From NCBI GenBank assembly GCA_043728315.1, contig JAYTMT010000002.1, positions 18,489-82,488 on the forward strand: a stretch of DNA of 64,000 bases. Direction: 5' to 3'. Source of the DNA: JAAFIP01 sp043728315. Its GTDB lineage: Bacteria; Pseudomonadota; Gammaproteobacteria; Burkholderiales; Burkholderiaceae_C. Below, piece by piece: positions 52,101 through 59,971 of the stretch. The notes under the pieces are model-generated. The model did no database searches, was not told where the DNA came from, and was given only the letters and a program-made list of their open reading frames with translations. Both the position numbers and the translations under genes were made by a program. Positions within the stretch are counted from its first letter, which is position 1; every line of letters begins with the position of its first letter.

Positions 52101-53654
52101 ATGCAACTCAATCCCGCAGAAATCTCTGAATTGCTGAAAAGCCGTATCGAAGGCTTGTCAGGTTCCGCCGACATCCGCAACCAAGGCACCGTGGTCTCTG
52201 TGACTGACGGTATTTGCCGCATACATGGCCTGTCCAATGTGATGCAGGGCGAGATGCTCGAATTTGCTCCCGCACCAGACGGCACCGCTACATTCGGTCT
52301 GGCGCTTAATCTTGAGCGTGACTCAGTGGGTTCGGTGATCTTGGGCGCTTATGAGCACATCTCCGAAGGCCAAGTGGTCAAGTGCACAGGCCGTATTCTC
52401 GAAGTGCCAGTGGGCCCTGAGCTCAAAGGCCGTGTGGTCAATGCGTTGGGTCAGCCTATCGATGGCAAAGGCCCAATTAACGCCAAAATGACCGACGTGA
52501 TTGAAAAAGTTGCGCCCGGCGTGATTGCCCGCCAGTCGGTGAGCCAGCCTTTGCAAACCGGCCTCAAGTCGATTGACTCGATGGTGCCAGTTGGCCGTGG
52601 CCAGCGCGAGCTGATCATTGGTGACCGCCAAACCGGTAAAACAGCCGTGGCGATTGATGCCATCATCAACCAAAAAGGCCAAGACGTTACTTGCGTCTAT
52701 GTGGCCATTGGCCAAAAAGCATCGAGCGTGAAAAACGTCGTGCGTGCGCTTGAGCAAGCTGGCGCAATGGAATACACCATCGTGGTGGCGGCTACTGCCT
52801 CTGAGTCGGCGGCTATGCAGTTCGTATCGGCCTACTCTGGCTGCACCATGGGCGAGTATTTCCGTGACCGTGGCGAAGACGCACTGATTGTGTACGACGA
52901 CCTGTCCAAGCAAGCCGTGGCGTATCGCCAAGTGTCTTTGTTGCTTCGCCGCCCACCGGGCCGCGAAGCCTACCCTGGCGACGTGTTTTACCTCCACAGC
53001 CGCTTGCTAGAGCGTGCCGCCCGCGTCAACGAAAAATACGTCGAAGATTTCACCAAAGGTGCAGTCAAAGGCAAAACGGGCTCGCTCACCGCGTTGCCTA
53101 TCATCGAAACCCAAGCGGGTGACGTGTCTGCCTTCGTGCCCACCAACGTGATCTCGATCACTGACGGCCAGATCTTCTTGGAAACCAGCCTTTTCAACGC
53201 TGGCATTCGCCCCGCAATTAACGCTGGCATCTCGGTGTCCCGCGTCGGTAGCGCAGCGCAAACCAAGCTGGTGAAAAACCTCTCTGGCGGTATCCGTACC
53301 GACTTGGCGCAGTACCGCGAATTGGCTGCTTTTGCACAGTTCGCTTCTGACCTTGACGAAGCCACCCGCAAGCAGCTAGACCGCGGCGCGCGTGTGACTG
53401 AATTGCTCAAACAAGCCCAGTACAGCCCGCTGTCGATCAGCAACATGGGCGCGACTTTATTTGCCGTGAACAAAGGCTTCATGGACGACTTGGAAGTCAA
53501 GAAAGTGCTGCCTTTTGAGCACGGCCTGCACGCCTACCTCAAAGACAAACACGCTGCATTGATGGCAACGCTAGAGTCTGAAAAAGCCATGAGCAAAGAC
53601 TCGGAAGCCGAGCTGACTGCTGCAGTGGTTGCGTTCAAAAAGACCTTCGCTTAA
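52101..53654 (+). CDS. atpA: ATP synthase F1 subunit alpha
   Basis: A 517-residue non-catalytic nucleotide-binding subunit of the F1 hexamer. Walker A is GDRQTGKTAVAIDAI (about 169-183); other markers are ALIVYDDLSKQAVAYRQVSL with the Walker B aspartate, and the alpha signature PAINAGISVSRVGSAAQ. A good AGGAA-type ribosome site precedes the ATG. Length matches the family. Confidence 0.98.
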   Translation: MQLNPAEISELLKSRIEGLSGSADIRNQGTVVSVTDGICRIHGLSNVMQGEMLEFAPAPDGTATFGLALNLERDSVGSVILGAYEHISEGQVVKCTGRILEVPVGPELKGRVVNALGQPIDGKGPINAKMTDVIEKVAPGVIARQSVSQPLQTGLKSIDSMVPVGRGQRELIIGDRQTGKTAVAIDAIINQKGQDVTCVYVAIGQKASSVKNVVRALEQAGAMEYTIVVAATASESAAMQFVSAYSGCTMGEYFRDRGEDALIVYDDLSKQAVAYRQVSLLLRRPPGREAYPGDVFYLHSRLLERAARVNEKYVEDFTKGAVKGKTGSLTALPIIETQAGDVSAFVPTNVISITDGQIFLETSLFNAGIRPAINAGISVSRVGSAAQTKLVKNLSGGIRTDLAQYRELAAFAQFASDLDEATRKQLDRGARVTELLKQAQYSPLSISNMGATLFAVNKGFMDDLEVKKVLPFEHGLHAYLKDKHAALMATLESEKAMSKDSEAELTAAVVAFKKTFA

Positions 53655-53682
53655 TTTCCCCAACTGACTGAGGAAATCCACT

Positions 53683-54549
53683 ATGGCAGCAGGCAAGGAA
53701 ATACGCGGCAAGATCAAATCGGTGGAAAACACCAAGAAGATCACCAAGGCCATGGAAATGGTGGCCGCGTCCAAAATGCGCAAGGCGCAGGAGCGCATGC
53801 GCGCTGCCCGCCCTTACAGCGACCGCATCCGCAATATCGCAGCCAACCTCGGCAAGGCCAATCCAGAATACACGCATCCGTTCATGCAAACGAACGATGC
53901 CAAATCTGCGGGCTTTATCGTGGTGTCAACCGACAAAGGCTTGTGCGGCGGCATGAATACCAATGTGTTGCGTGCACTCACCAACCAGTTGCGTGCAAAC
54001 CAATCTGCGGGCATCAGTTCGCAAGCGGTCGCCATTGGTAACAAGGGCTTGGGCTTTTTGAACCGCGTGGGCGCAAAAGTGGTGGCGCATGTCACCCAAT
54101 TGGGTGACACACCGCACTTGGACAAATTGATTGGCCCGGTGAAGGTGCTGCTTGATGCGTATGCCAAGGGCGAAGTCAAATCAGTGCACCTGTGCTACAC
54201 GCGTTTTATCAACACCATGAAGCAGGAACCGGTGATGGAGCAATTATTGCCCCTGACCAGCGAGACGCTCAAGGCTGACAAAGGCGCGCACGGCTGGGAC
54301 TACATTTACGAACCCGATGCGCAGGCGGTGATTGACGATTTGCTGGTGCGCTATGTGGAATCGCTGGTGTACCAAGCGGTGGCAGAAAACATGGCATCTG
54401 AGCAGTCTGCACGCATGGTGGCCATGAAGTCGGCCACTGATAACGCGGGCAGCGTGATTGCCGAGTTGAAGTTGATTTACAACAAAACCCGCCAAGCAGC
54501 GATCACCAAAGAGTTGTCCGAAATTGTCGCTGGCGCGGCTGCGGTCTAA
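53683..54549 (+). CDS. atpG: ATP synthase F1 subunit gamma
   Basis: A 288-residue central rotor shaft. The N-terminal helix (GKIKSVENTKKITKAMEMVA, SKMRKAQERM) and C-terminal helix (MKSATDNAGSVIAELKLIYN, KTRQAAITKELSEIVAGAAA) form the coiled coil that turns inside the alpha-beta hexamer, and DKGLCGGMNTN is conserved. It follows atpA by 28 bases. Confidence 0.97.
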   Translation: MAAGKEIRGKIKSVENTKKITKAMEMVAASKMRKAQERMRAARPYSDRIRNIAANLGKANPEYTHPFMQTNDAKSAGFIVVSTDKGLCGGMNTNVLRALTNQLRANQSAGISSQAVAIGNKGLGFLNRVGAKVVAHVTQLGDTPHLDKLIGPVKVLLDAYAKGEVKSVHLCYTRFINTMKQEPVMEQLLPLTSETLKADKGAHGWDYIYEPDAQAVIDDLLVRYVESLVYQAVAENMASEQSARMVAMKSATDNAGSVIAELKLIYNKTRQAAITKELSEIVAGAAAV

Positions 54550-54612
54550 AGTCTATTGATTTTAGATTGATTGATTTTTAGGTTTATTGATTTTTAAAAT
54601 TGGAGCAACCAA

Positions 54613-56010
54613 ATGGCTCAAGGCACTATAGTTCAATGTATCGGCGCGGTGGTTGACGTGGAATTTCCACGCACCGACATGCCCAAAATTTATGACGCAC
54701 TCAAAATGGACGGCTCGTCGCTGACCCTCGAAGTGCAGCAGCAGCTCGGTGACGGCATTGTCCGTACCATCGCGCTGGGTTCGTCTGACGGCCTGCGCCG
54801 CGGCATGGTGGTGACCAACACGGGTGACTCGATCCAAGTGCCGGTTGGTAAAGCCACTTTAGGCCGCATCATGGACGTGCTGGGCGCGCCCATCGACGAG
54901 CGCGGCCCTGTGAGCGCAGAGAAATCAGCCTCCATCCACCGCAAAGCTCCCACCTATGACGAACTGAGTCCTTCGCAAGAACTGCTCGAGACCGGCATCA
55001 AGGTGATTGACCTGATTTGCCCGTTTGCCAAAGGCGGCAAAGTAGGTTTGTTCGGTGGTGCTGGCGTGGGCAAGACCGTGAACATGATGGAACTCATCAA
55101 CAACATTGCCAAGGCGCACAGCGGCTTGTCGGTGTTTGCTGGCGTGGGCGAGCGTACCCGTGAGGGCAACGATTTCTACCACGAGATGGCAGACTCTGGC
55201 GTGGTGAACCTCGAAAAACTCGAAGAATCCAAAGTGGCCATGGTCTACGGCCAAATGAACGAGCCACCGGGCAACCGTTTGCGCGTGGCACTCACTGGTT
55301 TGACCATTGCCGAGTCGTTCCGCGACGAAGGCAAAGACGTGCTGTTCTTTGTGGACAACATTTACCGCTACACACTGGCCGGCACCGAAGTGTCTGCGCT
55401 CTTGGGCCGTATGCCATCTGCTGTGGGCTACCAGCCTACGTTGGCTGAAGAAATGGGCCGCTTGCAAGAGCGCATTACCTCCACTAAAGTGGGTTCTATC
55501 ACTTCCATTCAGGCCGTGTACGTGCCAGCCGATGACTTGACCGACCCCAGCCCAGCGACCACCTTTGCCCACTTAGATTCCACTGTGGTGCTCTCGCGTG
55601 ATATCGCCTCGCTTGGTATTTACCCAGCGGTTGACCCGCTGGACTCCACCAGCCGCCAGCTCGACCCGAACGTGGTTGGCGACGACCATTACCAAACTGC
55701 CCGTGCAGTGCAAGGCACGTTGCAGCGCTACAAAGAGCTGCGCGACATCATTGCGATTTTGGGCATGGACGAATTAGCACCAGAAGACAAATTGAGTGTG
55801 GCACGCGCCCGCAAAATCCAGCGCTTCTTGAGCCAGCCCTTCCACGTGGCTGAAGTGTTCACCGGTTCACCGGGCAAATACGTCAGCTTGGCCGAGACTA
55901 TTCGTGGCTTCAAAATGATCGTGAACGGCGAGTGCGACCACATGCCAGAGCAGTCGTTCTACATGGTAGGGACAATCGACGAAGCCATCGAGAAAGCTAA
56001 AAAAGTGTAA
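54613..56010 (+). CDS. atpD: ATP synthase F1 subunit beta
   Basis: A 465-residue catalytic subunit. Walker A is GGAGVGKTV (about 150-158), the catalytic glutamate lies in GVGERTREGNDFYHEM, Walker B in DVLFFVDNIYRYT, and the DELSEED-like region reads LGMDELAPEDKLSVARAR. The gap from atpG (63 bases) is AT-rich and carries three short TTGATTTT units. The ATG follows TTGGAGCAACC. Fully typical. Confidence 0.98.
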   Translation: MAQGTIVQCIGAVVDVEFPRTDMPKIYDALKMDGSSLTLEVQQQLGDGIVRTIALGSSDGLRRGMVVTNTGDSIQVPVGKATLGRIMDVLGAPIDERGPVSAEKSASIHRKAPTYDELSPSQELLETGIKVIDLICPFAKGGKVGLFGGAGVGKTVNMMELINNIAKAHSGLSVFAGVGERTREGNDFYHEMADSGVVNLEKLEESKVAMVYGQMNEPPGNRLRVALTGLTIAESFRDEGKDVLFFVDNIYRYTLAGTEVSALLGRMPSAVGYQPTLAEEMGRLQERITSTKVGSITSIQAVYVPADDLTDPSPATTFAHLDSTVVLSRDIASLGIYPAVDPLDSTSRQLDPNVVGDDHYQTARAVQGTLQRYKELRDIIAILGMDELAPEDKLSVARARKIQRFLSQPFHVAEVFTGSPGKYVSLAETIRGFKMIVNGECDHMPEQSFYMVGTIDEAIEKAKKV

Positions 56011-56016
56011 TAAAGC

Positions 56017-56104
56017 GCGTATTCGGGCGTCCTGCGTTGTTGCTGTGCTCAATGTGCTTGTTGCACATTTCCGCGCAGCGCCTAGCAGGCCATCCCGACT
56101 ACGC
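56017..56104 (+). other. Large hairpin between atpD and atpC
   Basis: Outer arms at 56017-56035 and 56085-56104 pair imperfectly (GCGTATTCGGG against CCCGACTACGC, then CCTGC against GCAGG). An inner perfect stem AATGTGC/GCACATT (56051-56069) with a TTGTT loop sits inside. It occupies most of the unusually long 126-base gap before atpC and could set the relative epsilon output or stabilise the upstream mRNA. Confidence 0.6.
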
Positions 56105-56136
56105 ACTTTCTTTCCACTTTTTTAAAAGGAAATACT

Positions 56137-56553
56137 ATGAACACTATCCGTGTTGATGTTGTGAGCGCTGAAGAGTCGATCTTCTCTGGCGAGGCCAAGT
56201 TTGTGGTTTTGCCGGGGGAGGCGGGCGAGCTAGGGATTTATCCTCGCCACACGCCTTTGATTACCCGCATTCGCCCGGGCTCGGTGCGCATTGAAATGGC
56301 TGATGGCAAAGAAGAGTTCATCTTTGTGGCGGGAGGCATCTTGGAGGTGCAGCCTAACTGCGTGACGGTGCTGTCTGACACGGCAGTGCGCGGCAAAGAT
56401 TTGGACGATGAAAAAGCCGCTTCAGCCAAAGCCGCTGCAGAAGAAGCTGTGAAAAACGCCAAAAACGAGCTTGATTTGGCCAAGGCGCAGTCAGAGCTTT
56501 TTGTGATGGCCGCGCAAATTGCGGCTTTACGCAAGTTTCGCCAGAAGAAGTAA
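56137..56553 (+). CDS. atpC: ATP synthase F1 subunit epsilon
   Basis: A 138-residue subunit that couples gamma to the c-ring and can inhibit ATP hydrolysis. The N-terminal beta-sandwich contains IRVDVVSAEESIFSGEAKFV, GELGIYPRHTPLITRIRPG and FVAGGILEVQPN; the C-terminal two-helix part ends MAAQIAALRKFRQKK. A ribosome site (AAAGGAAA) precedes the ATG. It is the last gene of the operon, followed by a terminator. Confidence 0.97.
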   Translation: MNTIRVDVVSAEESIFSGEAKFVVLPGEAGELGIYPRHTPLITRIRPGSVRIEMADGKEEFIFVAGGILEVQPNCVTVLSDTAVRGKDLDDEKAASAKAAAEEAVKNAKNELDLAKAQSELFVMAAQIAALRKFRQKK

Positions 56554-56570
56554 TTGAAGGTAAGTGTTTG

Positions 56571-56598
56571 AAAAATGCCACCGAAAGGTGGCATTTTT
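56571..56598 (+). terminator. Rho-independent terminator of the atp operon
   Basis: AAAAATGCCACC and GGTGGCATTTTT pair around a GAAA loop. The structure is 18 bases after the atpC stop. Confidence 0.9.
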
Positions 56599-56703
56599 CA
56601 TGCTTTATCCGTATTTGACCACAGAGATTACGCTCAAATGGTTACAAATCACAGGCAAATTTGGTAGAGTCAGTTTTAAGATTATTTGTTACAAAAAGCG
56701 CCC

Positions 56704-57282
56704 ATGGTCAAGACTACTGCCAGTAAAACAATTGCCATGTCGCAAAGCGAGGCGGCCGAGCTGCTAGTGACACCCACTGCCTTCGGCGAACTGAGCGCAG
56801 ACGATGCCAAACAAGTGATTGCCTTCATGCGACCCAAGCGCATCCCTGAGGGCACGGTGTTTATCAAAGAAGGCGAATCAGCGCATACCGATTACATGCT
56901 TTTGGTGCTCAAAGGCGATGTGACGGTGGAGAGCGAGACCAATGCCTCACAGGATAACTTGATTGTGAGCGTGATGGGGCCTGGCAGTTTGATTGGAGAA
57001 ATGGGTATTTTGGATGGTGCGCCTCGCTCGGCCACCTGCACTGCCGCTAGCGAGGTGACTGTGGCAGTGCTGGCGCGCGATGATTTGAGGCGGCTGATGG
57101 AGCAACAACCGAAAGTAGCGGCGCGATTTTTGATGGCGATGTCGACGCGCATGGCCGATCGTTTGCGCGAGACCACGCGCAAACTCAAAAGGTTCAGCCA
57201 AGTTAACAGGGCATTGCAGCAAGAGCTCAACGTGCTAATGGACAGCAGGATGCCAAATACGCTTGGTGTGCGGGTAAAATAA
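56704..57282 (+). CDS. Cyclic nucleotide-binding domain protein
   Basis: About 192 residues from the ATG at 56704 (MVKTTASKTIAMSQ); a TTG at 56686 is the longer option. The cNMP-binding domain is at about residues 30-140: IPEGTVFIKEGESAHTDYML, LVLKGDVTVES, MGPGSLIGEMGILDGAPRSA and TCTAASEVTVAVLARDDLRR. The C-terminal part is a helical tail without an obvious HTH, so it is probably not a CRP-type regulator but a sensor or adaptor. The response regulator gene follows after 34 bases and may be co-transcribed. Confidence 0.85.
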   Translation: MVKTTASKTIAMSQSEAAELLVTPTAFGELSADDAKQVIAFMRPKRIPEGTVFIKEGESAHTDYMLLVLKGDVTVESETNASQDNLIVSVMGPGSLIGEMGILDGAPRSATCTAASEVTVAVLARDDLRRLMEQQPKVAARFLMAMSTRMADRLRETTRKLKRFSQVNRALQQELNVLMDSRMPNTLGVRVK

Positions 57283-57316
57283 CCAGTGATGATTGATTAA
57301 AATACCCAGTGTCACC

Positions 57317-57946
57317 ATGCAGCCGTCACATAACGCTACTATTTATATAGTTGATGACGATGCCAGCGTGCGCGATGCACTGGCCTGGCTGCTGCGCTCG
57401 CGGCGCTTGCCCAGCCAAGCCTTTGACAGTGCCGAGGCTTTTTTGCAGCATCTGAGCAGCAATCGCCCGACTGTTGGCGAACCCTGCTGTCTGCTGCTAG
57501 ATGTGCGCATGCCCGGTATGAGCGGTTTGGCGTTATTTGACGAGCTGGCTAGCAGTGGCCAGCACCTGCGCATGCCGGTGATTTTTCTCACCGGGCATGC
57601 CGATGTGCCCACCGCAGTTGACATGCTCAAGCGGGGTGCTTTTGATTTTTGTGAAAAACCTTTTTCTGACAACGCCTTGGTAGACCGCGTGGAGCTGGCG
57701 TTGGCCGCCTCGGCCAAGCTCATGGCCGACGATGTGGGGGTGGACAAATTGCGCCAATTGCTGGCCGAGCTGACCGAGCGCGAGCGCGATGTCATGCGCT
57801 TGGTGACCGAGGGTCTGCCCAACAAGCTGATTGCCGACCAGTTGAGTATCAGCGTGCGCACAGTGGAAGTGCACCGCGCCCGCGTGTTTGACAAAATGGA
57901 TGTGAAATCGGCCGTGGAACTGGCCAATTTGCTGCGAAAAATATAG
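57317..57946 (+). CDS. FixJ-type two-component response regulator
   Basis: About 209 residues. The receiver domain (1-120) has the acidic pair in YIVDDDASVRDALAW, the phospho-acceptor aspartate in CLLLDVRMPGMSGLALF, the conserved threonine in IFLTGHADVPTAVDMLKRGA and lysine in FCEKPF. The LuxR/FixJ-type HTH is at about 140-205 (LTERERDVMRLVTEGLPNK, LSISVRTVEVHRARVF). The ATG at 57317 opens directly on the receiver. No partner histidine kinase is in the window. Convergent with the small membrane-protein gene at 57958. Confidence 0.9.
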   Translation: MQPSHNATIYIVDDDASVRDALAWLLRSRRLPSQAFDSAEAFLQHLSSNRPTVGEPCCLLLDVRMPGMSGLALFDELASSGQHLRMPVIFLTGHADVPTAVDMLKRGAFDFCEKPFSDNALVDRVELALAASAKLMADDVGVDKLRQLLAELTERERDVMRLVTEGLPNKLIADQLSISVRTVEVHRARVFDKMDVKSAVELANLLRKI

Positions 57947-57957
57947 TACCGCAGCGC

Positions 57958-58203
57958 CTATACTTGGGCTTGGTCGGACTTGGTGGGTACGCTAGTGGCG
58001 GGCAACCCAACGCTGGAATTGCTGGCGCTTGCTGTAGTGGATGCCGTGGCGGTGTGTGCCGTGGTAGCGGATGTGGGCGCAGTGGCTTCCTCTGCCTCAT
58101 CTGCCACAGGCTCACCGCCATTTCGGCCAGAAAACATGGTCCACCAAACGATCAACACCAAGAGCAGCATCGCGCCAAGCGCCTCAAGCAAAAGAAGGGT
58201 CAT
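57958..58203 (-). CDS. Small single-span membrane protein
   Basis: About 81 residues from the ATG at 58203. An N-terminal hydrophobic helix (TLLLLEALGAMLLLVLIVWW) is followed by a short charged patch (SGRNGGEPVADEAEEA) and an Ala/Thr/Ser-rich tail. No family is recognised. The layout (convergent with the FixJ gene, 11 bases between stops, and divergent from mltA with starts 4 bases apart) makes it a plausible real gene, but the ribosome site is weak. A longer start at 58311 would overlap mltA. Confidence 0.5.
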   Translation of the reverse strand: MTLLLLEALGAMLLLVLIVWWTMFSGRNGGEPVADEAEEATAPTSATTAHTATASTTASASNSSVGLPATSVPTKSDQAQV

Positions 58204-58207
58204 CACC

Positions 58208-59434
58208 GTGCATTCGACAAAATTTAAACGACCAGCCAAGCGCTGGCTACTTGCGGCGATTGTAGGCCTGCTTGCTGCTTGTGGCACTGCACCACCCCGC
58301 ATGGCCGACACAGCGCCTCAGTCTGCGCCTGCTTCACCGGCAGCATCTACAACGCCCGCAGCTGGCTCATCCCCCGCTGTAGCAGCGCCAGCGCCGCCAG
58401 CGGTAGCCTTGCCAGCTGGCAGCCCAATGCCCAGCACTGAAGCGGGCACACTCACGCAGCCCAAAAGCCGCTGGGTGGCGGTGCAGTGGTCTGAGCTGCC
58501 CGGTTTTAACGACGACGCGCTGCATGAGGCGTGGAATGCGTGGATCAAGAGCTGCGAGCGCCCACACCCCAAGTTTGCGCCACTGTGCCCCGAAATTCGC
58601 CGCTTGAGCATTGCAGCGGGCGACGAGCAGCGCGCTTGGATGGGCCAACGCCTGCAGCCCTACCGCGTGGAAGCGCTCGATGGCAAAACCGAGGGCATGC
58701 TCACGGGTTACTACGAGCCCATGCTGCCCGCCGCCCGCCAAGCAGGCAATGGCTACGCCGTGCCCCTGTATAGCCTGCCTGCCATGGCCAAGCGCCCGTG
58801 GTATACCCGCCAAGAGATGGACACCGCTCCGCAGGCGCTTGCCGCCTTGCAAGGCAAGGCCATTGCCTACTTAGCTGACCCCGTGGACGCACTGGTACTG
58901 CACATCCAAGGCTCGGGCCGCTTGCGCGTGACCGAGGCCGACGGCAGCCAGCGCACGGTGCGGGTGGCCTTTGCGGGCACGAATGAGCAGCCTTACAAAT
59001 CGGTGGGACGTTGGCTCTTGGATGCAGGAGAGATCAAAGATGCCAGCTGGCCGGGTATCAAAGCATGGGTACAGCGCAACCCGCAGCGCGTGCAAGAAAT
59101 GCTGTGGAGCAACCCGCGCGTGACGTTTTTTAAGGAAGAGCCGCTGCCAGACATGGATTCGAGCCTGGGCCCCAAGGGCGCGCAGGGCGTGCCGCTCACG
59201 CCCGGGCGCTCTATAGCGGTAGACCGCCAGAGCATTCCGTATGGCACACCGGTGTGGATGCAGTCCAAAGGCGAGGCCGTGGACGTGCAAAAACTGGTGA
59301 TGGCGCAAGACACGGGCAGCGCTATTTTGGGCGCGGTGCGGGCCGATTATTTTGTCGGATGGGGGTCTGAAGCGGGGGACGTGGCGGGTCGATTAAAGCA
59401 AGCGCTCAAGCTGTGGGTGCTGTGGCCTAAATAA
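58208..59434 (+). CDS. mltA: Membrane-bound lytic murein transglycosylase A
   Basis: Outer-membrane lipoprotein that cleaves peptidoglycan to 1,6-anhydro products. About 408 residues from a GTG at 58208 (next to AGAAGGG), giving a short signal with lipobox LLAAC; the longer frame starting at 57980 is antisense to the small gene and is rejected. After an Ala/Pro-rich linker come the MltA hallmarks GMLTGYYEPMLPAARQ, VLHIQGSGRLRVTEADG, YKSVGRWLLDAGEI, RSIAVDRQSIPYGTPVWM and the catalytic-region VMAQDTGSAILGAVRADYFV. Length after the linker is typical. Confidence 0.93.
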   Translation: MHSTKFKRPAKRWLLAAIVGLLAACGTAPPRMADTAPQSAPASPAASTTPAAGSSPAVAAPAPPAVALPAGSPMPSTEAGTLTQPKSRWVAVQWSELPGFNDDALHEAWNAWIKSCERPHPKFAPLCPEIRRLSIAAGDEQRAWMGQRLQPYRVEALDGKTEGMLTGYYEPMLPAARQAGNGYAVPLYSLPAMAKRPWYTRQEMDTAPQALAALQGKAIAYLADPVDALVLHIQGSGRLRVTEADGSQRTVRVAFAGTNEQPYKSVGRWLLDAGEIKDASWPGIKAWVQRNPQRVQEMLWSNPRVTFFKEEPLPDMDSSLGPKGAQGVPLTPGRSIAVDRQSIPYGTPVWMQSKGEAVDVQKLVMAQDTGSAILGAVRADYFVGWGSEAGDVAGRLKQALKLWVLWPK

Positions 59435-59453
59435 GTTTTGAAAAGGAGAATTT

Positions 59454-59813
59454 ATGAAAAAACAAGGCAATGTCAGCGTCATATGGCCATATACCGCTAT
59501 ATTAATTATAGTATTGACAGGGCTTGTAGCTTGCGCTGCACCAGAGCCTAGCGGCCTAGCCAAGGCCAGTTTGCCCTTTTACCGCTGCGAACACGGCATC
59601 GCCTTCACTGCCAAATTTGATGGCGATGCGGTAACTCTGGATTCAAGCCGTGGCTACGACCTATTGTTTGCCCGCAGCAAGGCCGAACAAGACAAACAGG
59701 AATACAGCAATCCGCGCATGAGCGCCAGCTTTGGCCTAGGCAGCAGCGGGCGCGAGGCGCAGTTGCGCTACCCCTTATTGCCATTGATTGCGCGTTGCGT
59801 GCGGGATAATTAG
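59454..59813 (+). CDS. MliC-like small lipoprotein whose signal peptide is encoded by a repeat
   Basis: A 119-residue lipoprotein starting behind a strong AAAGGAG. The signal peptide (residues 1-27, lipobox LVAC) is largely encoded by one 45-bp dispersed repeat: residues 6-20 read NVSVIWPYTAILIIV. The mature part (YRCEHGIAFTAKFDGDAVTL, YSNPRMSASFG and a C-terminal cysteine) resembles MliC/PliC-type inhibitors of lysozyme, a reasonable function next to mltA. The family call is moderate. It follows mltA by 19 bases and is probably co-transcribed. Confidence 0.65.
   Translation: MKKQGNVSVIWPYTAILIIVLTGLVACAAPEPSGLAKASLPFYRCEHGIAFTAKFDGDAVTLDSSRGYDLLFARSKAEQDKQEYSNPRMSASFGLGSSGREAQLRYPLLPLIARCVRDN
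59469..59513 (+). repeat. 45-bp dispersed repeat, copy H (in frame)
   Basis: Reads AATGTCAGCGTCATATGG to CTATATTAATTATAGTA. It forms the signal-peptide coding part of the MliC-like gene, in the same frame as copy B in the first caspase gene. Confidence 0.85.
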
Positions 59814-59971
59814 AAAAACTGCGTATTTTCAAAGCCGATAGGTAATAAAGGCAGGAAAAATCCGAATTGCAGCAATATCGTTTCTAAAAGCTGTGATTTC
59901 AAACCCATAAAAGAAAACACCTTTTGCCAGAACCCGCATACACTGATGCATCTTTTTAGAGAGCACAGTCT

